The position numbers and the translations under genes were made by a program. Of a stretch of DNA of 37,265 nt, positions 1-8,207 are shown in pieces; positions within the stretch are counted from its first letter, which is position 1; each line of letters starts with the position of its first letter. A model generated the notes under the pieces. That model ran no database searches. It was not told the origin of the DNA and worked only from the letters and a program-made list of their open reading frames with translations. The DNA comes from Muribaculaceae bacterium. Its GTDB lineage: Bacteria > Bacteroidota > Bacteroidia > Bacteroidales > Muribaculaceae. The stretch covers positions 1 to 37,265 of the forward strand of contig JAGBIJ010000058.1 in NCBI GenBank assembly GCA_017935045.1, in the 5' to 3' direction.

Positions 1-124
1 CTCCGCAGATGACTGCGCATAGGGAGATGAACAGAATCGAATCAAGACTATGTTTTTGTGTACGAAGAACTCTGGGATCAGTTACTGAAGAGAAGAATTC
101 TATTGGGGTATTGTTGTTCGTCAT
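1..124 (-). CDS. ISAs1-family transposase, N-terminal fragment cut by window edge
   Basis: Reading the minus strand from the ATG at 122-124 gives 41 codons that remain open to the window edge. The peptide begins MTNNNTPIEFFSSVTDPR and continues through KHSLDSILFISLCAVICG. The pattern of a TDPR motif, a KHSL motif and then a hydrophobic stretch ending in AVICG is the N-terminal signature of ISAs1 (H-repeat-associated) transposases. The DDE catalytic part would lie outside the window, so I cannot say whether the element is intact. The terminator of the next gene ends at 202, so this end of the element must lie between about 125 and 201. Confidence 0.75.
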   Translation of the reverse strand, partial: MTNNNTPIEFFSSVTDPRVLRTQKHSLDSILFISLCAVICG

Positions 125-130
125 ATATCA

Positions 131-172
131 TTAACGGCTATAAACCGCTTTTAATTGGTCAATAGCCGTTAA
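131..172. repeat. 11-bp perfect inverted repeat upstream of the transposase
   Basis: TTAACGGCTAT at 131-141 is the exact reverse complement of ATAGCCGTTAA at 162-172, with a 20-nt loop. It sits between the transposase start and the neighbouring gene's terminator. It could be a subterminal feature of the insertion sequence or a structure that limits read-through into the transposase. I cannot identify the exact element end or a target-site duplication. Confidence 0.5.
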
Positions 173-201
173 GTTTATTTAAGATGCGTCAGCCGTGAAA
201 A

Positions 202-232
202 GCGGCGCGCCATGTCTGACACAGCGCGCCGC
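202..232 (-). terminator. Rho-independent terminator of the BspA-like gene
   Basis: A 9-bp perfect GC stem (GCGGCGCGC at 202-210, GCGCGCCGC at 224-232) with a 13-nt loop is followed on the minus strand by TTTT. It lies 24 nt beyond the stop of the minus-strand gene at 256. Confidence 0.7.
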
Positions 233-255
233 CCCTTATAATAATGCGGATAATT

Positions 256-2610
256 TTACTTGACAAACACAGTCTTGGTCACGACCTGCTCAGACGTACG
301 TATGCGTACCACGTAGACGCCGAGCTGTGCGACTGTGCAGCTGTTGCCGCGGAAAGCTCCGGCCTGACGGCCGTCTACAGCGTAGACTGCGGCCTCGATG
401 AAGTCGCCCTGGATGCTGATGGCGCCATCGGCTGCGCTGACACGCAGAGCGCTGTCGGATATCTGATCCACGCTCTCCGTTTTCTCCGTCTTGAATCGGA
501 CGGAAACAAACGGCATGCACAGCGTGCCCTTGCTGTTTACAGCAAATCCGTAGGCTACATATTCGGTGTCTTCTTTAAGATCAGTGAAATTAAGTGTCTT
601 CTCTCCGGTATTGGCTTTGTCGCAATACGTCTTGTACCAGTCTTCGCCGGCTGCCTGCCATTCTTTCAGCAGCTCAACCCATATATTCTCTCCGTAATAA
701 TCGGCTTTTGCCACGACATCAGCGTACCAGTAAATAGTGTCATCCGAAGGCTTGCCGGTAATTTTCACTCCATCGACAGTAATGTCAGAAGCGGTAAGAG
801 CGAGTGTGCCGGTTACAGCGTCGGTAGTGAAATCCACAGCAACCAACGGCATGCACAGCGCGCCATTGCTGTCTACGGCAAATCCGTAGGCTACATATTC
901 GGTGTCTTCTTTCAGATCAGTGAAATTCAAGGTCTTCTCTCCGGTATTGGCTTTGTCGCAATACGTCTTGTACCAGTCTTCGCCGACTGCTTTCCATTCC
1001 TCCACCAGCGCTGACCATACATTCTCGCCAGGATAATCGGCTTTGGCCACGACATCGGCATACCAGTAGACGGAATTGTCGGTAGGCTGACCGAGGACGT
1101 TTACAGCAGAAGCGGTAATATCGTTGACACTCAGACTCAGAGACCTGTCAACAAATGCCTCTATGGTCTGGAATTTGCTCCAGGGCGAAGTAGTCTTATA
1201 TGTATTCAATGCCTTTTCCGGCACGTAGAGCGTCACGCTGGCAAACTGCACATCGGTAAAATCGTCATGCGAGGGAGGCACACTGCCTTTGCATATAAGT
1301 GATGTCAACGCGGGACAATTACGAAAAGCGTATTCTCCTATATATCTCACATTTTTGCCAAGAGTGATACTCTCTATTACCTGACAACCGAAGAAGCAGT
1401 AGTTCCCGACATCTGTGACTTTGCCCGGCACGACTATTTCCTTGAGCGAACGACAGTCATTGAAGGCCCGTATTCCCAATATCTCCAATGACTCAGGCAG
1501 AGCCAGAGAAGTAATGGACGTTGACGAAAAAGCTTCTTCCTGAAGAGCTATGAGCTTGTTGCCCAATGTGATATTTTTCAGCGTGCGGCAACCGGAAAAT
1601 GCGAATTCCCCTATTTCTGTCAGATTGCGGCCACCGGTTACCGTCTCTACAACGCAACCTGCGAAAGCCCATGTGCCTATCTTTTCAGTCTGGTCAGGAA
1701 TGGCGACCGTCACTTTCGCCGACGGAGCCATCAACAGTGTCTGCAGGCCGGCGGAATAGAGTACCCCGTCATAAGAGGCAAAATTCGCGCTTCCCTCCGC
1801 CACATTGATGGCATCCAGCGCCTTGCAGCCTTTAAAGCAATTAGTTCCAATGGAGGTAAGCGTAGCGGGGAGTATCACAGCCTCGAGAGACTCACACTCC
1901 TCAAAGACACTGTTTCCCAGCGTCTTCAGACTTTTGCCCAATCCGATGTTTTTCAGCTTTCCGCATCCTGTAAAGGCAAGATCGCCAATCTCTGTCACGC
2001 CGTCAGGCAGCGTGAGTGTCCCCAGACTCTCACAATAGTTAAACGCCAAAGGCTGAATAGTCTTGAGCGATGCAGGCAGCGAGACATCGGTCAAGGCATA
2101 GCATGATACCATACATTCCTGCGGGATTGCAGTAAGCGCATCGCCGAATTTGAGTGACTTGAGCGACGAGCAGCCCTGAAGCGCGCCCGCGCCGAGTGAG
2201 ACAAGAGCATCCGGCATCTCAAGCGATGTAAGACCCGAACAATAGCAGAAAGCCTCCTGACCTATGGACGTCACTCCAGCCGGGATAGTGATTGATTTGA
2301 CACTCCAGCAATCGTAAAAAGCGCTTTTGCCTATTGAGGTAAGAGTTTCCGGAAGAATGACCGAAGTAATCTTCGAACTCTCGAAAGCCTTATCGCCAAC
2401 AGCTACCACGGTGTATTCAGTGCCATCTGAAGTGACTGTCGATGGAATCACAATGTCCCCGGCGTATGATCCCTGAACAATGGATACGGTTTTCTCATTT
2501 TCGGATAAGACGGTGTAATTCAATCCGCCCTCTGAGAACCCTGCCGCGCTGGCAGACAGAAAGCCCAAAGGTACAAACGCCATGAAGACCGAAGTAATAG
2601 TCCGATTCAT
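256..2610 (-). CDS. BspA-like leucine-rich repeat surface protein with T9SS sorting domain
   Basis: A 784-residue secreted protein. Residues 1-23 form a signal peptide. About residues 60-460 are consecutive LRR_5 (BspA/TpLRR) repeats, seen as recurring patterns such as IGxxAFxxCxxLxxxxLPxxL. Two near-identical Fn3/Ig-like modules follow at about 491-600 and 604-710. Residues 715-784 match a type IX secretion C-terminal sorting domain (VYAVDGRQAG, then a short L..GVYVVRI and a terminal VFVK). It is therefore probably exported by the T9SS and displayed on the surface or released. BspA-like proteins are known for binding host proteins or other bacteria, but the ligand here cannot be read from sequence. 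A strong terminator follows at 202-232, and a long AT-rich leader region precedes it. Confidence 0.85.
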   Translation of the reverse strand: MNRTITSVFMAFVPLGFLSASAAGFSEGGLNYTVLSENEKTVSIVQGSYAGDIVIPSTVTSDGTEYTVVAVGDKAFESSKITSVILPETLTSIGKSAFYDCWSVKSITIPAGVTSIGQEAFCYCSGLTSLEMPDALVSLGAGALQGCSSLKSLKFGDALTAIPQECMVSCYALTDVSLPASLKTIQPLAFNYCESLGTLTLPDGVTEIGDLAFTGCGKLKNIGLGKSLKTLGNSVFEECESLEAVILPATLTSIGTNCFKGCKALDAINVAEGSANFASYDGVLYSAGLQTLLMAPSAKVTVAIPDQTEKIGTWAFAGCVVETVTGGRNLTEIGEFAFSGCRTLKNITLGNKLIALQEEAFSSTSITSLALPESLEILGIRAFNDCRSLKEIVVPGKVTDVGNYCFFGCQVIESITLGKNVRYIGEYAFRNCPALTSLICKGSVPPSHDDFTDVQFASVTLYVPEKALNTYKTTSPWSKFQTIEAFVDRSLSLSVNDITASAVNVLGQPTDNSVYWYADVVAKADYPGENVWSALVEEWKAVGEDWYKTYCDKANTGEKTLNFTDLKEDTEYVAYGFAVDSNGALCMPLVAVDFTTDAVTGTLALTASDITVDGVKITGKPSDDTIYWYADVVAKADYYGENIWVELLKEWQAAGEDWYKTYCDKANTGEKTLNFTDLKEDTEYVAYGFAVNSKGTLCMPFVSVRFKTEKTESVDQISDSALRVSAADGAISIQGDFIEAAVYAVDGRQAGAFRGNSCTVAQLGVYVVRIRTSEQVVTKTVFVK
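511..1142 (-). repeat. 336-bp tandem duplication inside the BspA-like gene
   Basis: Two direct copies, about 511-806 and 847-1142, are offset by 336 bp (112 codons). They encode the two Fn3/Ig-like modules that share the segments YWYADVVAKADY and EDWYKTYCDKANTGEKTLNF. Long stretches are identical at the DNA level, including most third positions, which suggests a recent duplication or ongoing gene conversion. Confidence 0.85.
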
Positions 2611-3204
2611 AACTAATAACGTTTAAACAATAGAGGTTGACATCTGCATCACACTATAATCCAACCTCATTTAAGATTATAATGCGCTTATTCTGAAGAA
2701 AGAAATATCGGAGATTTCATGCGCACAAATATATAAAACAATATCTTTATATAAAAGTTAATTAATGTTAATAGCCATAGACAGCAAATATATACAACCA
2801 ATATTTTTTGCAAATATACACACAAATGAGCATATATATAAAAATATGACATTCAAAGATACAGAAAATAAAAATTGATAATGTTGCGAGCCGAAGATAT
2901 ATGACAAAGTTTTACAAAAAGGCATCCGAATGACTCAAAGCGATTTAATCTGTTAGCACATCGTGATTTAGAATGTATCCGGCTGACGATTCTCACATTA
3001 AATGCCAGACAATGCTGCTAATAAAAACTAACCTCGCTTAAGTAATTATTATTTGGCCACGGCTTTATAAATGTATAATCATACATAAGCTTTATTCTGA
3101 TACTTTATTTAAGCAAATTCAAAACAATAAGTTATAAACGGCTGAAAAATATCCTTTCATTGATTCACAAGCCACGAGCCACTTCCCTTGCAAATGTCTC
3201 TTTA
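2611..3204. other. AT-rich intergenic region
   Basis: About 0.6 kb with far lower GC than its neighbours. It must hold the promoter of the minus-strand BspA-like gene. The best candidate on the minus strand is TATATTTG (2785-2792) with TTTG at 2811-2814, an 18-nt spacer that is slightly short. Other -7-like boxes, TATATTTG at 2726-2733 and TATCTTTG at 2854-2861, lack a matching upstream TTTG. I see no convincing gene or structured RNA here. Confidence 0.45.
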
Positions 3205-3241
3205 CAAAAAAGGTTCCGGCAATATCAATATTGCCGGAACC
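3205..3241 (-). terminator. Rho-independent terminator of the carboxyltransferase gene
   Basis: A perfect 14-bp inverted repeat (GGTTCCGGCAATAT at 3212-3225, its complement at 3228-3241) is followed on the minus strand by six or more T residues. It lies about 35 nt past the stop codon at 3277. Confidence 0.9.
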
Positions 3242-3276
3242 ACATTCACTATATAGATAATATCGCTGTTTCGGGA

Positions 3277-5145
3277 TTACTCCATTTCTACCAGAGGCTG
3301 GTCGGTGGCGATGGTGTCGCCTTCCTCCACGAGTACGCGCTTGACGGTACCCTCGAGGTCGGCAGCCAGGTCATTCTCCATCTTCATGGCCTCATAGACA
3401 ATGTAGGTGTCGCCCATCTTCACTTTGTCGCCGGGCTTTACCTTTACCTCCAGCACCTTGCCTCCCATGGGAGCGCGCATTACCGGACCAGTGATCTTCA
3501 CTGTCTCCTTTACCTCCTCGACGGCAGGCTTATCCTCCTGTTTGGGAGCGGCAGCGGCATGCTCGGCCTTGCGCACGCTCTTGAGGTAATTGGTGGCCAC
3601 GGCCGGCAGAAGCTGCAGCAGCAGATATTCCTCATCATTCTTGGCCAGAGGCTCGCCTTCGAAATCGGGATTCTCAGGCTTGCGGTATGAGCTTACATCA
3701 TACGGACGCTCCTGGGCATTGCCGGTAATCTGCTCGCGGAAAGCGGGATCCACGGGAACCGGAGTCTTGCCGTACTCGCCCTTGACCAGACCGATGAACT
3801 GGTTGTTCTTATTGGTATAATCAGCCACTCCTTTGCGGCGGTCGAGCGCCAGAGCGACAGCCTGCGAACCTACGATCTGGCTGGTCGGCGTTACCAGAGG
3901 CACAAGACCGGCGTCGCGGCGTACCTTGGGAATAAGGGCCATAGCCTCCTCAAGCACATCTTCGGCCTTGAGGGCGCGCAGGTTGGCCACCATATTGGAG
4001 TACATGCCGCCAGGCACCTCGGCATTCTTGACGATTTCGTTGGGCTTGGGGAAGCCGAAATAAGCCTCGATCTTGTGGCAGGCATCGAGCAGCGCGGCTT
4101 CGTCGTTGGCTGTGGCGGCGGCGATAGCGCGGTCAAACTCTGCGTCGATATCTTTCGGCATATTCTTGTAAGCCTCGTCGAAGTCTTTCGGCCAGTTGTT
4201 CTTATTGAGGTCAAACTCAGCCAGACTCTTGCGGGCGTCTACCAGAGCGGCGCGAATCTTGGCTACAGCATCCATATTGACATCAAGCTCCACACCCAGT
4301 TTCTGGCAGAATATCCATATCAGCTCTATGCTGGGAGCAGCCGAACCTCCGCCGAACCACCATATATTCGTATCTACGATGTCCACACCTTTTATGATGG
4401 CCGTCAGCACAGAAGCCAGACCATAGCCGGGAGTACAGTGAGTATGGAAATCGACGTCCACTTTCAGAGCCTGCTTCAGCTTCGGCATCAGCGAGAAGAT
4501 ACGGCTGGGATTTACCAGACCGGCCATGTCCTTGAGAGTAATCATCTTGGCTCCGAGGCGCTCCATCTCCTTGGCCTTCTCCACGAAATACTCGTCAGTA
4601 AAGATTTTCTCCACTACGGGAGCCTCCTCTTTGCCGCCGAAGAGCTTTGCGAAGAATCCTTTCTTCTTGGCGGGAGCCGGAGCCTCCTCCTTGGGATCCA
4701 CGGTGTAGCATACGGCTGCGTCGGCTATGCCGCCCAGCTCGTTGATAAGACGGATGGATTCCTTGATATTGTCGATGTCGTTGAGAGCATCGAAGATACG
4801 CATAACGTTCAGGCCATTGTCAATGGCAGCCTTGTAGAAGCCTTCAAGCACATAGTCAGGATAGGGAACGTATCCGAACAGGTTGCGTCCGCGTGAGAGA
4901 GCGGAGAGCAGCGATATACCCTTCATCTCTTTGGAGCATGCCCGCAGACGATCCCAGGGACTCTCGTTGAGGTAACGCATTACCGAATCAGGTACTGCGC
5001 CGCCCCATACTTCCATGATATAGAACTTAGCTTCACGATACAGGGGCAGCAGACGGTCTACCTGCTCCTGGCTCAGACGGGTGGCAAAGAGTGACTGCTG
5101 GCCGTCGCGCAGCGTCAGGTCTCTAACTTTCAGAACTTTAGCCAT
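3277..5145 (-). CDS. oadA: Oxaloacetate decarboxylase alpha / pyruvate carboxylase subunit B (biotin carboxyltransferase)
   Basis: A 622-residue enzyme that moves CO2 between biotin and pyruvate/oxaloacetate. The N-terminal TIM-barrel carboxyltransferase has RDG at 13-15, the active-site lysine in LKDMAG (about K205) and the metal histidines in DFHTHCTPG (H234, H236). A PYC_OADA conserved domain follows at about 300-480. The C-terminus is a biotinyl domain with EAMKMEN, biotin on about K588. A lysine- and alanine-rich insert (about residues 151-181, containing KKKGFFAKLFGGKEE) interrupts the barrel between CYTVDP and FTDEYFVE and is not part of the usual core. No beta/gamma membrane subunits or biotin carboxylase lie nearby, so I cannot tell whether it serves a sodium-pumping decarboxylase or a two-subunit pyruvate carboxylase (pycB). 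The gene stands alone with its own terminator. Confidence 0.9.
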   Translation of the reverse strand: MAKVLKVRDLTLRDGQQSLFATRLSQEQVDRLLPLYREAKFYIMEVWGGAVPDSVMRYLNESPWDRLRACSKEMKGISLLSALSRGRNLFGYVPYPDYVLEGFYKAAIDNGLNVMRIFDALNDIDNIKESIRLINELGGIADAAVCYTVDPKEEAPAPAKKKGFFAKLFGGKEEAPVVEKIFTDEYFVEKAKEMERLGAKMITLKDMAGLVNPSRIFSLMPKLKQALKVDVDFHTHCTPGYGLASVLTAIIKGVDIVDTNIWWFGGGSAAPSIELIWIFCQKLGVELDVNMDAVAKIRAALVDARKSLAEFDLNKNNWPKDFDEAYKNMPKDIDAEFDRAIAAATANDEAALLDACHKIEAYFGFPKPNEIVKNAEVPGGMYSNMVANLRALKAEDVLEEAMALIPKVRRDAGLVPLVTPTSQIVGSQAVALALDRRKGVADYTNKNNQFIGLVKGEYGKTPVPVDPAFREQITGNAQERPYDVSSYRKPENPDFEGEPLAKNDEEYLLLQLLPAVATNYLKSVRKAEHAAAAPKQEDKPAVEEVKETVKITGPVMRAPMGGKVLEVKVKPGDKVKMGDTYIVYEAMKMENDLAADLEGTVKRVLVEEGDTIATDQPLVEME

Positions 5146-5525
5146 AAGTATTTTTCGTATTAGAATTATATCGTTTCTTTGGTTGCGACGGACGCACCGC
5201 GCCCGCGCGCTTTCAGAGTGTAAAAATAGCCATTATTTTTCAGATGAGGAAAAATTTCAGGAAATACTTTTTAATTTAACAATCATTAACTTTATTTCAC
5301 AATACACCGTCTCGCGCCGCATGCCGCCCATAAAGCCTTTATAGCAGAGAGGGCCATTCGCCTTGTTATGGAATTTTAACCTGAAAAGAGGGGCGGAGTC
5401 CGGTTGTTAATATCCGTAATATTCTTTTATGTATTATTAAGAAAGCCGCTGCCGAATTTTCCGGTAAAGGGGCTGCCTGAAATCTGTTTTTTCTATAATT
5501 TTGCAGCGATAACCCACACTCTGCT
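5146..5525. other. Divergent intergenic region with a possible promoter for the + gene
   Basis: This 380-bp gap separates two divergent genes. On the + strand TAATTTTG at 5496-5503 matches the Bacteroidetes -7 consensus and would start RNA about 15-20 nt before the ATG at 5526, but no TTTG is seen at the expected -33 position. I found no clear promoter for the minus-strand gene and no other feature. Confidence 0.4.
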
Positions 5526-6578
5526 ATGAATGTTTACGCAACAGCGGCCTTGATTGCCGCATACCTGTTCCCACCGCTGCCGGCGCATGGCGATGAACCC
5601 GCCTCCACCACTTTGGCAGAGGTCACGGTGCGTCCGCTGGACAGACCGATTCTCTACATATCCGGCTACATGCGCGAATACTCCACTCTGCGCACCCTTT
5701 CCGATACAATTTTTCTATTCAGGGAGAAAGCGGTGGACTTCATGCTCCCCGTCGGCAGCAAAGCCAGACATTTCCGGGGCTGGCACATTCCGCGGCTGCT
5801 GTCGTCTAAATCCTATTACCGCTTTACCGGACCCGAGGGCCTGGACAGCGTGAGCGACCACTGCAATGTACACTTCTCATGGTCCGACTGGATGGAGCTG
5901 CCGGCAGGCATGCGGTTGAGCGGCGCGGTAGCCGGTTCCGGCAATGTTTGCGATACGGTGCGCGGACCGCGCGGCCGGATATCTCAGATATGGAAACGTG
6001 ACGACGAGCTTGTAGGCGTGCATGTCAACGTCATGGCCGACACCCTCAACACCCGCTGGATGAAGAACATCGCCCGACGGCAGTCGGCAGGCGTGGATTT
6101 CGAGCAGATGTCACTCGGATGCATGTACGAGGATGTAGACCGCGACAGCATCTCTCCCGACCAGATTACCGATTGCATCATGCATGTAAGAAGCATGGGC
6201 CGCGGCTACGACCTGCGGCTGCGGGGCTGCCGGGTGCAGCCCGAGATAGAGACATACGCCGAGCTGTATGTGACAGATAAAAAATATATATCTGTCAAGG
6301 AAGCCAAACGACTGGAAAAGAATCTCCACGAGGGTGTCCCGGCCGACATCGCGGCGCCACAGCGGGCGCCGGAACTGCCGCCTGAAATCTGCAGCCTGGT
6401 AGACAAGGTAGACAAAATAGACCGGACGCGAATCAGGCTGAATATAGTGCCTGACAAGCGCCTGGCCGGCATCAAGGACTTGTTCAGCACGCGTCCGAGC
6501 GCCTGGCAGCGGATTATGTCGGTCATCAGTCCGCCGCGCTATATACTCAATTCGTCGGCAATGCCGTCGAGACACTAA
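5526..6578 (+). CDS. Secreted protein of unknown function
   Basis: 350 residues. I do not recognise the family with confidence. A signal peptide (about residues 1-22, cleaved near PAHG) is followed by LAEVTVRPLDRPILYISGY and REYSTL. That stretch resembles the start of carboxypeptidase-regulatory/plug-like segments found in secreted Bacteroidales proteins. The middle part contains FLFREKAVDFMLP and a SWSDWMELP segment, and there are few cysteines. The C-terminus is basic and lacks a T9SS sorting domain or a membrane anchor, so a periplasmic location is likely. It stands alone between a divergent metabolic gene and a convergent porin. The ATG at 5526 is supported by the signal peptide and the -7-like box just upstream. 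Confidence 0.6.
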   Translation: MNVYATAALIAAYLFPPLPAHGDEPASTTLAEVTVRPLDRPILYISGYMREYSTLRTLSDTIFLFREKAVDFMLPVGSKARHFRGWHIPRLLSSKSYYRFTGPEGLDSVSDHCNVHFSWSDWMELPAGMRLSGAVAGSGNVCDTVRGPRGRISQIWKRDDELVGVHVNVMADTLNTRWMKNIARRQSAGVDFEQMSLGCMYEDVDRDSISPDQITDCIMHVRSMGRGYDLRLRGCRVQPEIETYAELYVTDKKYISVKEAKRLEKNLHEGVPADIAAPQRAPELPPEICSLVDKVDKIDRTRIRLNIVPDKRLAGIKDLFSTRPSAWQRIMSVISPPRYILNSSAMPSRH

Positions 6579-6597
6579 TAACGAAACGGCAAAACAA

Positions 6598-6629
6598 GCG
6601 GTCCGGCTCTCGCAAGAGAACCGGACCGC
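6598..6629 (-). terminator. Terminator between convergent genes (ompA-like side)
   Basis: GCGGTCCGG at 6598-6606 pairs with CCGGACCGC at 6621-6629. The inner part pairs TCTC with GAGA around a GCAA (GNRA) tetraloop, with one mismatch. On the minus strand it is followed by TTGTTTTG, which suits the porin gene ending at 6657. It may also stop the + gene ending at 6578. Confidence 0.75.
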
Positions 6630-6656
6630 GGTTGTGATTATAAGAGTCGTATCTTA

Positions 6657-7913
6657 TTACTTCTGAGTGAAGATTACGATACGGTTCCAGTCGTTGGTGC
6701 TGTAAGGCTGAACGTCGGAGCCGTCGTAGCGGATGTTCAGACGGTCGCGGGAGATACCGTAAGTGTTGACAAGAGCGTCAGCTACGGCGTTGGCACGCTT
6801 CTCGGAGAGCTTCAGGTTGTACTCGGCAGTACCGGTATCCTTGTCGGCGTAACCTACGATGTTGACCTTCTCGTTGGGGTTAGCCTTGAGCCACTCGGCC
6901 ATATTGTAGACATTTACCTCCTCGGTAGGCATAATCTTGGCAGAGTTGATAGTGAAGCGTACGGTAGTCATCAGAGGAGCGTTGGCGCAATCCTTCTGTA
7001 CAGTAGGCTCGGGGCAGGGGAGCTGAGCCTCGCAGGCAGCGAGAGCCTGGTTTGCGGTAAGGAGCTCGCCGCGCAGACCGTTGACCTGATTGTTGAGGTC
7101 GGCGATTTTGCTGACATAGTCACATTCGTTGAATGTGCCCCAGCCGCGGCCGCCGAAGTTGATGTTGAAACCACCCAGAGCGGCTACGTTCACATCGATG
7201 GGGTCGCCATAAGAGCAGAGGTTCCAGTTGTCGCCGTAGAAAGTAGCGCGTGCCTCAGCGAAGAAGTCAACATATTTGCAGAGACGGAAACGGAACTGGA
7301 TACCGGCGGTAACGGGCAGAGTCCAGCTTTCGTCCTTGATGCCCTTGTCGCCAGTGCCGTTGATATTGGAAGCGGCAGCGAAGCGGCCGTTGCTGTCATT
7401 GATGCGCCAAGTGTAGTCGCCACCGAAACCGGCGAAAGGTATGATGGAGAATACGCGGTTGGGGTTCACGCCGCCCAGGCTGTTGAACATATCCCACATC
7501 AGCTCGAAGTTGACGTTGACGTGCTTTGCGCGGGTCCAGCCGTTGAAAGGCTCGGCCTTAGTCGGGTTGTCCCAGTGCAGGGCGCCGCCGATAGCGTTGA
7601 TACGGAAACCCAGATAAGGGCTCATCCAGCGGCCGAAGCCGAAGTTGTAAGCGACAGTCATACGCTTACGGTCAATATCCTTGATGTCGCGGTCGATACC
7701 TACACCTTTTTCCACGAAAGGCTGATTGATACCTGCGCCGAGCTGGATAAACCAGTTGTTACGCCAGTTGGCAAAGTAGTGGCTCGTAGCATCACAGTTG
7801 TACTCTGTAACGGCTACAGTCTCCTCCACATACTCCTGAGCCCCTGCAGAAGCCGTAAGGGCAAAAGCAGCAGCGCAGAAAGCAGCTCCGAAGTAAAGAT
7901 TTCTAACTTTCAT
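6657..7913 (-). CDS. OmpA-family major outer-membrane protein
   Basis: 418 residues. A signal peptide (1-25, AGA before QEYVEE) is followed by an eight-strand-type beta-barrel region at about 45-257, rich in alternating aromatic strands such as WFIQLGAG and SPYLGFRINAIGG. A short coiled linker (about 262-295, SKIADLNNQVNGLRGEL) precedes a C-terminal OmpA peptidoglycan-binding domain (about 310-418). That domain keeps the core GYADKDTG, YNLKLSEKRA and DRLNIRYDG, including the Asp and Arg used to bind diaminopimelate. It would tie the outer membrane to the cell wall, like the abundant OmpA homologues of Bacteroides and Porphyromonas. Its promoter is one of the best consensus matches in the window, as expected for an abundant protein. 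Confidence 0.92.
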   Translation of the reverse strand: MKVRNLYFGAAFCAAAFALTASAGAQEYVEETVAVTEYNCDATSHYFANWRNNWFIQLGAGINQPFVEKGVGIDRDIKDIDRKRMTVAYNFGFGRWMSPYLGFRINAIGGALHWDNPTKAEPFNGWTRAKHVNVNFELMWDMFNSLGGVNPNRVFSIIPFAGFGGDYTWRINDSNGRFAAASNINGTGDKGIKDESWTLPVTAGIQFRFRLCKYVDFFAEARATFYGDNWNLCSYGDPIDVNVAALGGFNINFGGRGWGTFNECDYVSKIADLNNQVNGLRGELLTANQALAACEAQLPCPEPTVQKDCANAPLMTTVRFTINSAKIMPTEEVNVYNMAEWLKANPNEKVNIVGYADKDTGTAEYNLKLSEKRANAVADALVNTYGISRDRLNIRYDGSDVQPYSTNDWNRIVIFTQK

Positions 7914-7998
7914 AATTAAACTTTATTTAGTACTACAATAATAATTTCACTTTAATTAAGAAACACGCGAGTCCAAAAAATGGTTCGCAAATTTGCCG

Positions 7999-8030
7999 CA
8001 AAGATATAATACTTTTTTGGATTTAGCAAA
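7999..8030 (-). promoter_or_regulatory. Bacteroidetes-type promoter of the OmpA-like gene
   Basis: On the minus strand TTTG (8027-8030), a 20-nt spacer and TATCTTTG (7999-8006) match the TTTG-N19-21-TAnnTTTG consensus exactly. Transcription would start near 7995, leaving a leader of about 80 nt. Confidence 0.75.
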
Positions 8031-8120
8031 TAAAACGCCAATAAATGTTAAAAATCAGGCCATTTACCGCCTAACCTGGGCCTATTTAGTCCAGTCATAG
8101 CCACAAATAGGGCCCGGAGG

Positions 8121-8152
8121 TTTGGCCGATTGACCGATATTTGTTAATTTCG
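8121..8152 (+). promoter_or_regulatory. Promoter of the LytM-dxr-rseP unit
   Basis: TTTG at 8121-8124, a 20-nt spacer and TAATTTCG at 8145-8152 fit the Bacteroidetes consensus with one change (C in place of T) in the -7 box. It is the only clear promoter before the six-gene run 8208-15575. Confidence 0.6.
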
Positions 8153-8164
8153 CAGTGCGAAACA

Positions 8165-8191
8165 CGACACCTTATTATATGTCAGGTGTCG
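8165..8191 (+). promoter_or_regulatory. Leader hairpin upstream of the LytM gene
   Basis: CGACACCT (8165-8172) and AGGTGTCG (8184-8191) form a perfect 8-bp stem with an 11-nt loop inside the predicted leader. It ends 16 nt before the ATG at 8208. It may affect translation start or mRNA stability; its function is inferred only from position. Confidence 0.4.
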
Positions 8192-8207
8192 GGCAAGCAC
8201 CCCGTAT

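Noticed and set aside
244-1014. 256-codon open frame on the + strand
   Set aside because: Antisense to the duplicated modules of the BspA-like gene; its repeats only mirror that duplication.
4075-4896. 273-codon open frame on the + strand
   Set aside because: Antisense shadow of the carboxyltransferase gene, whose motifs are complete.
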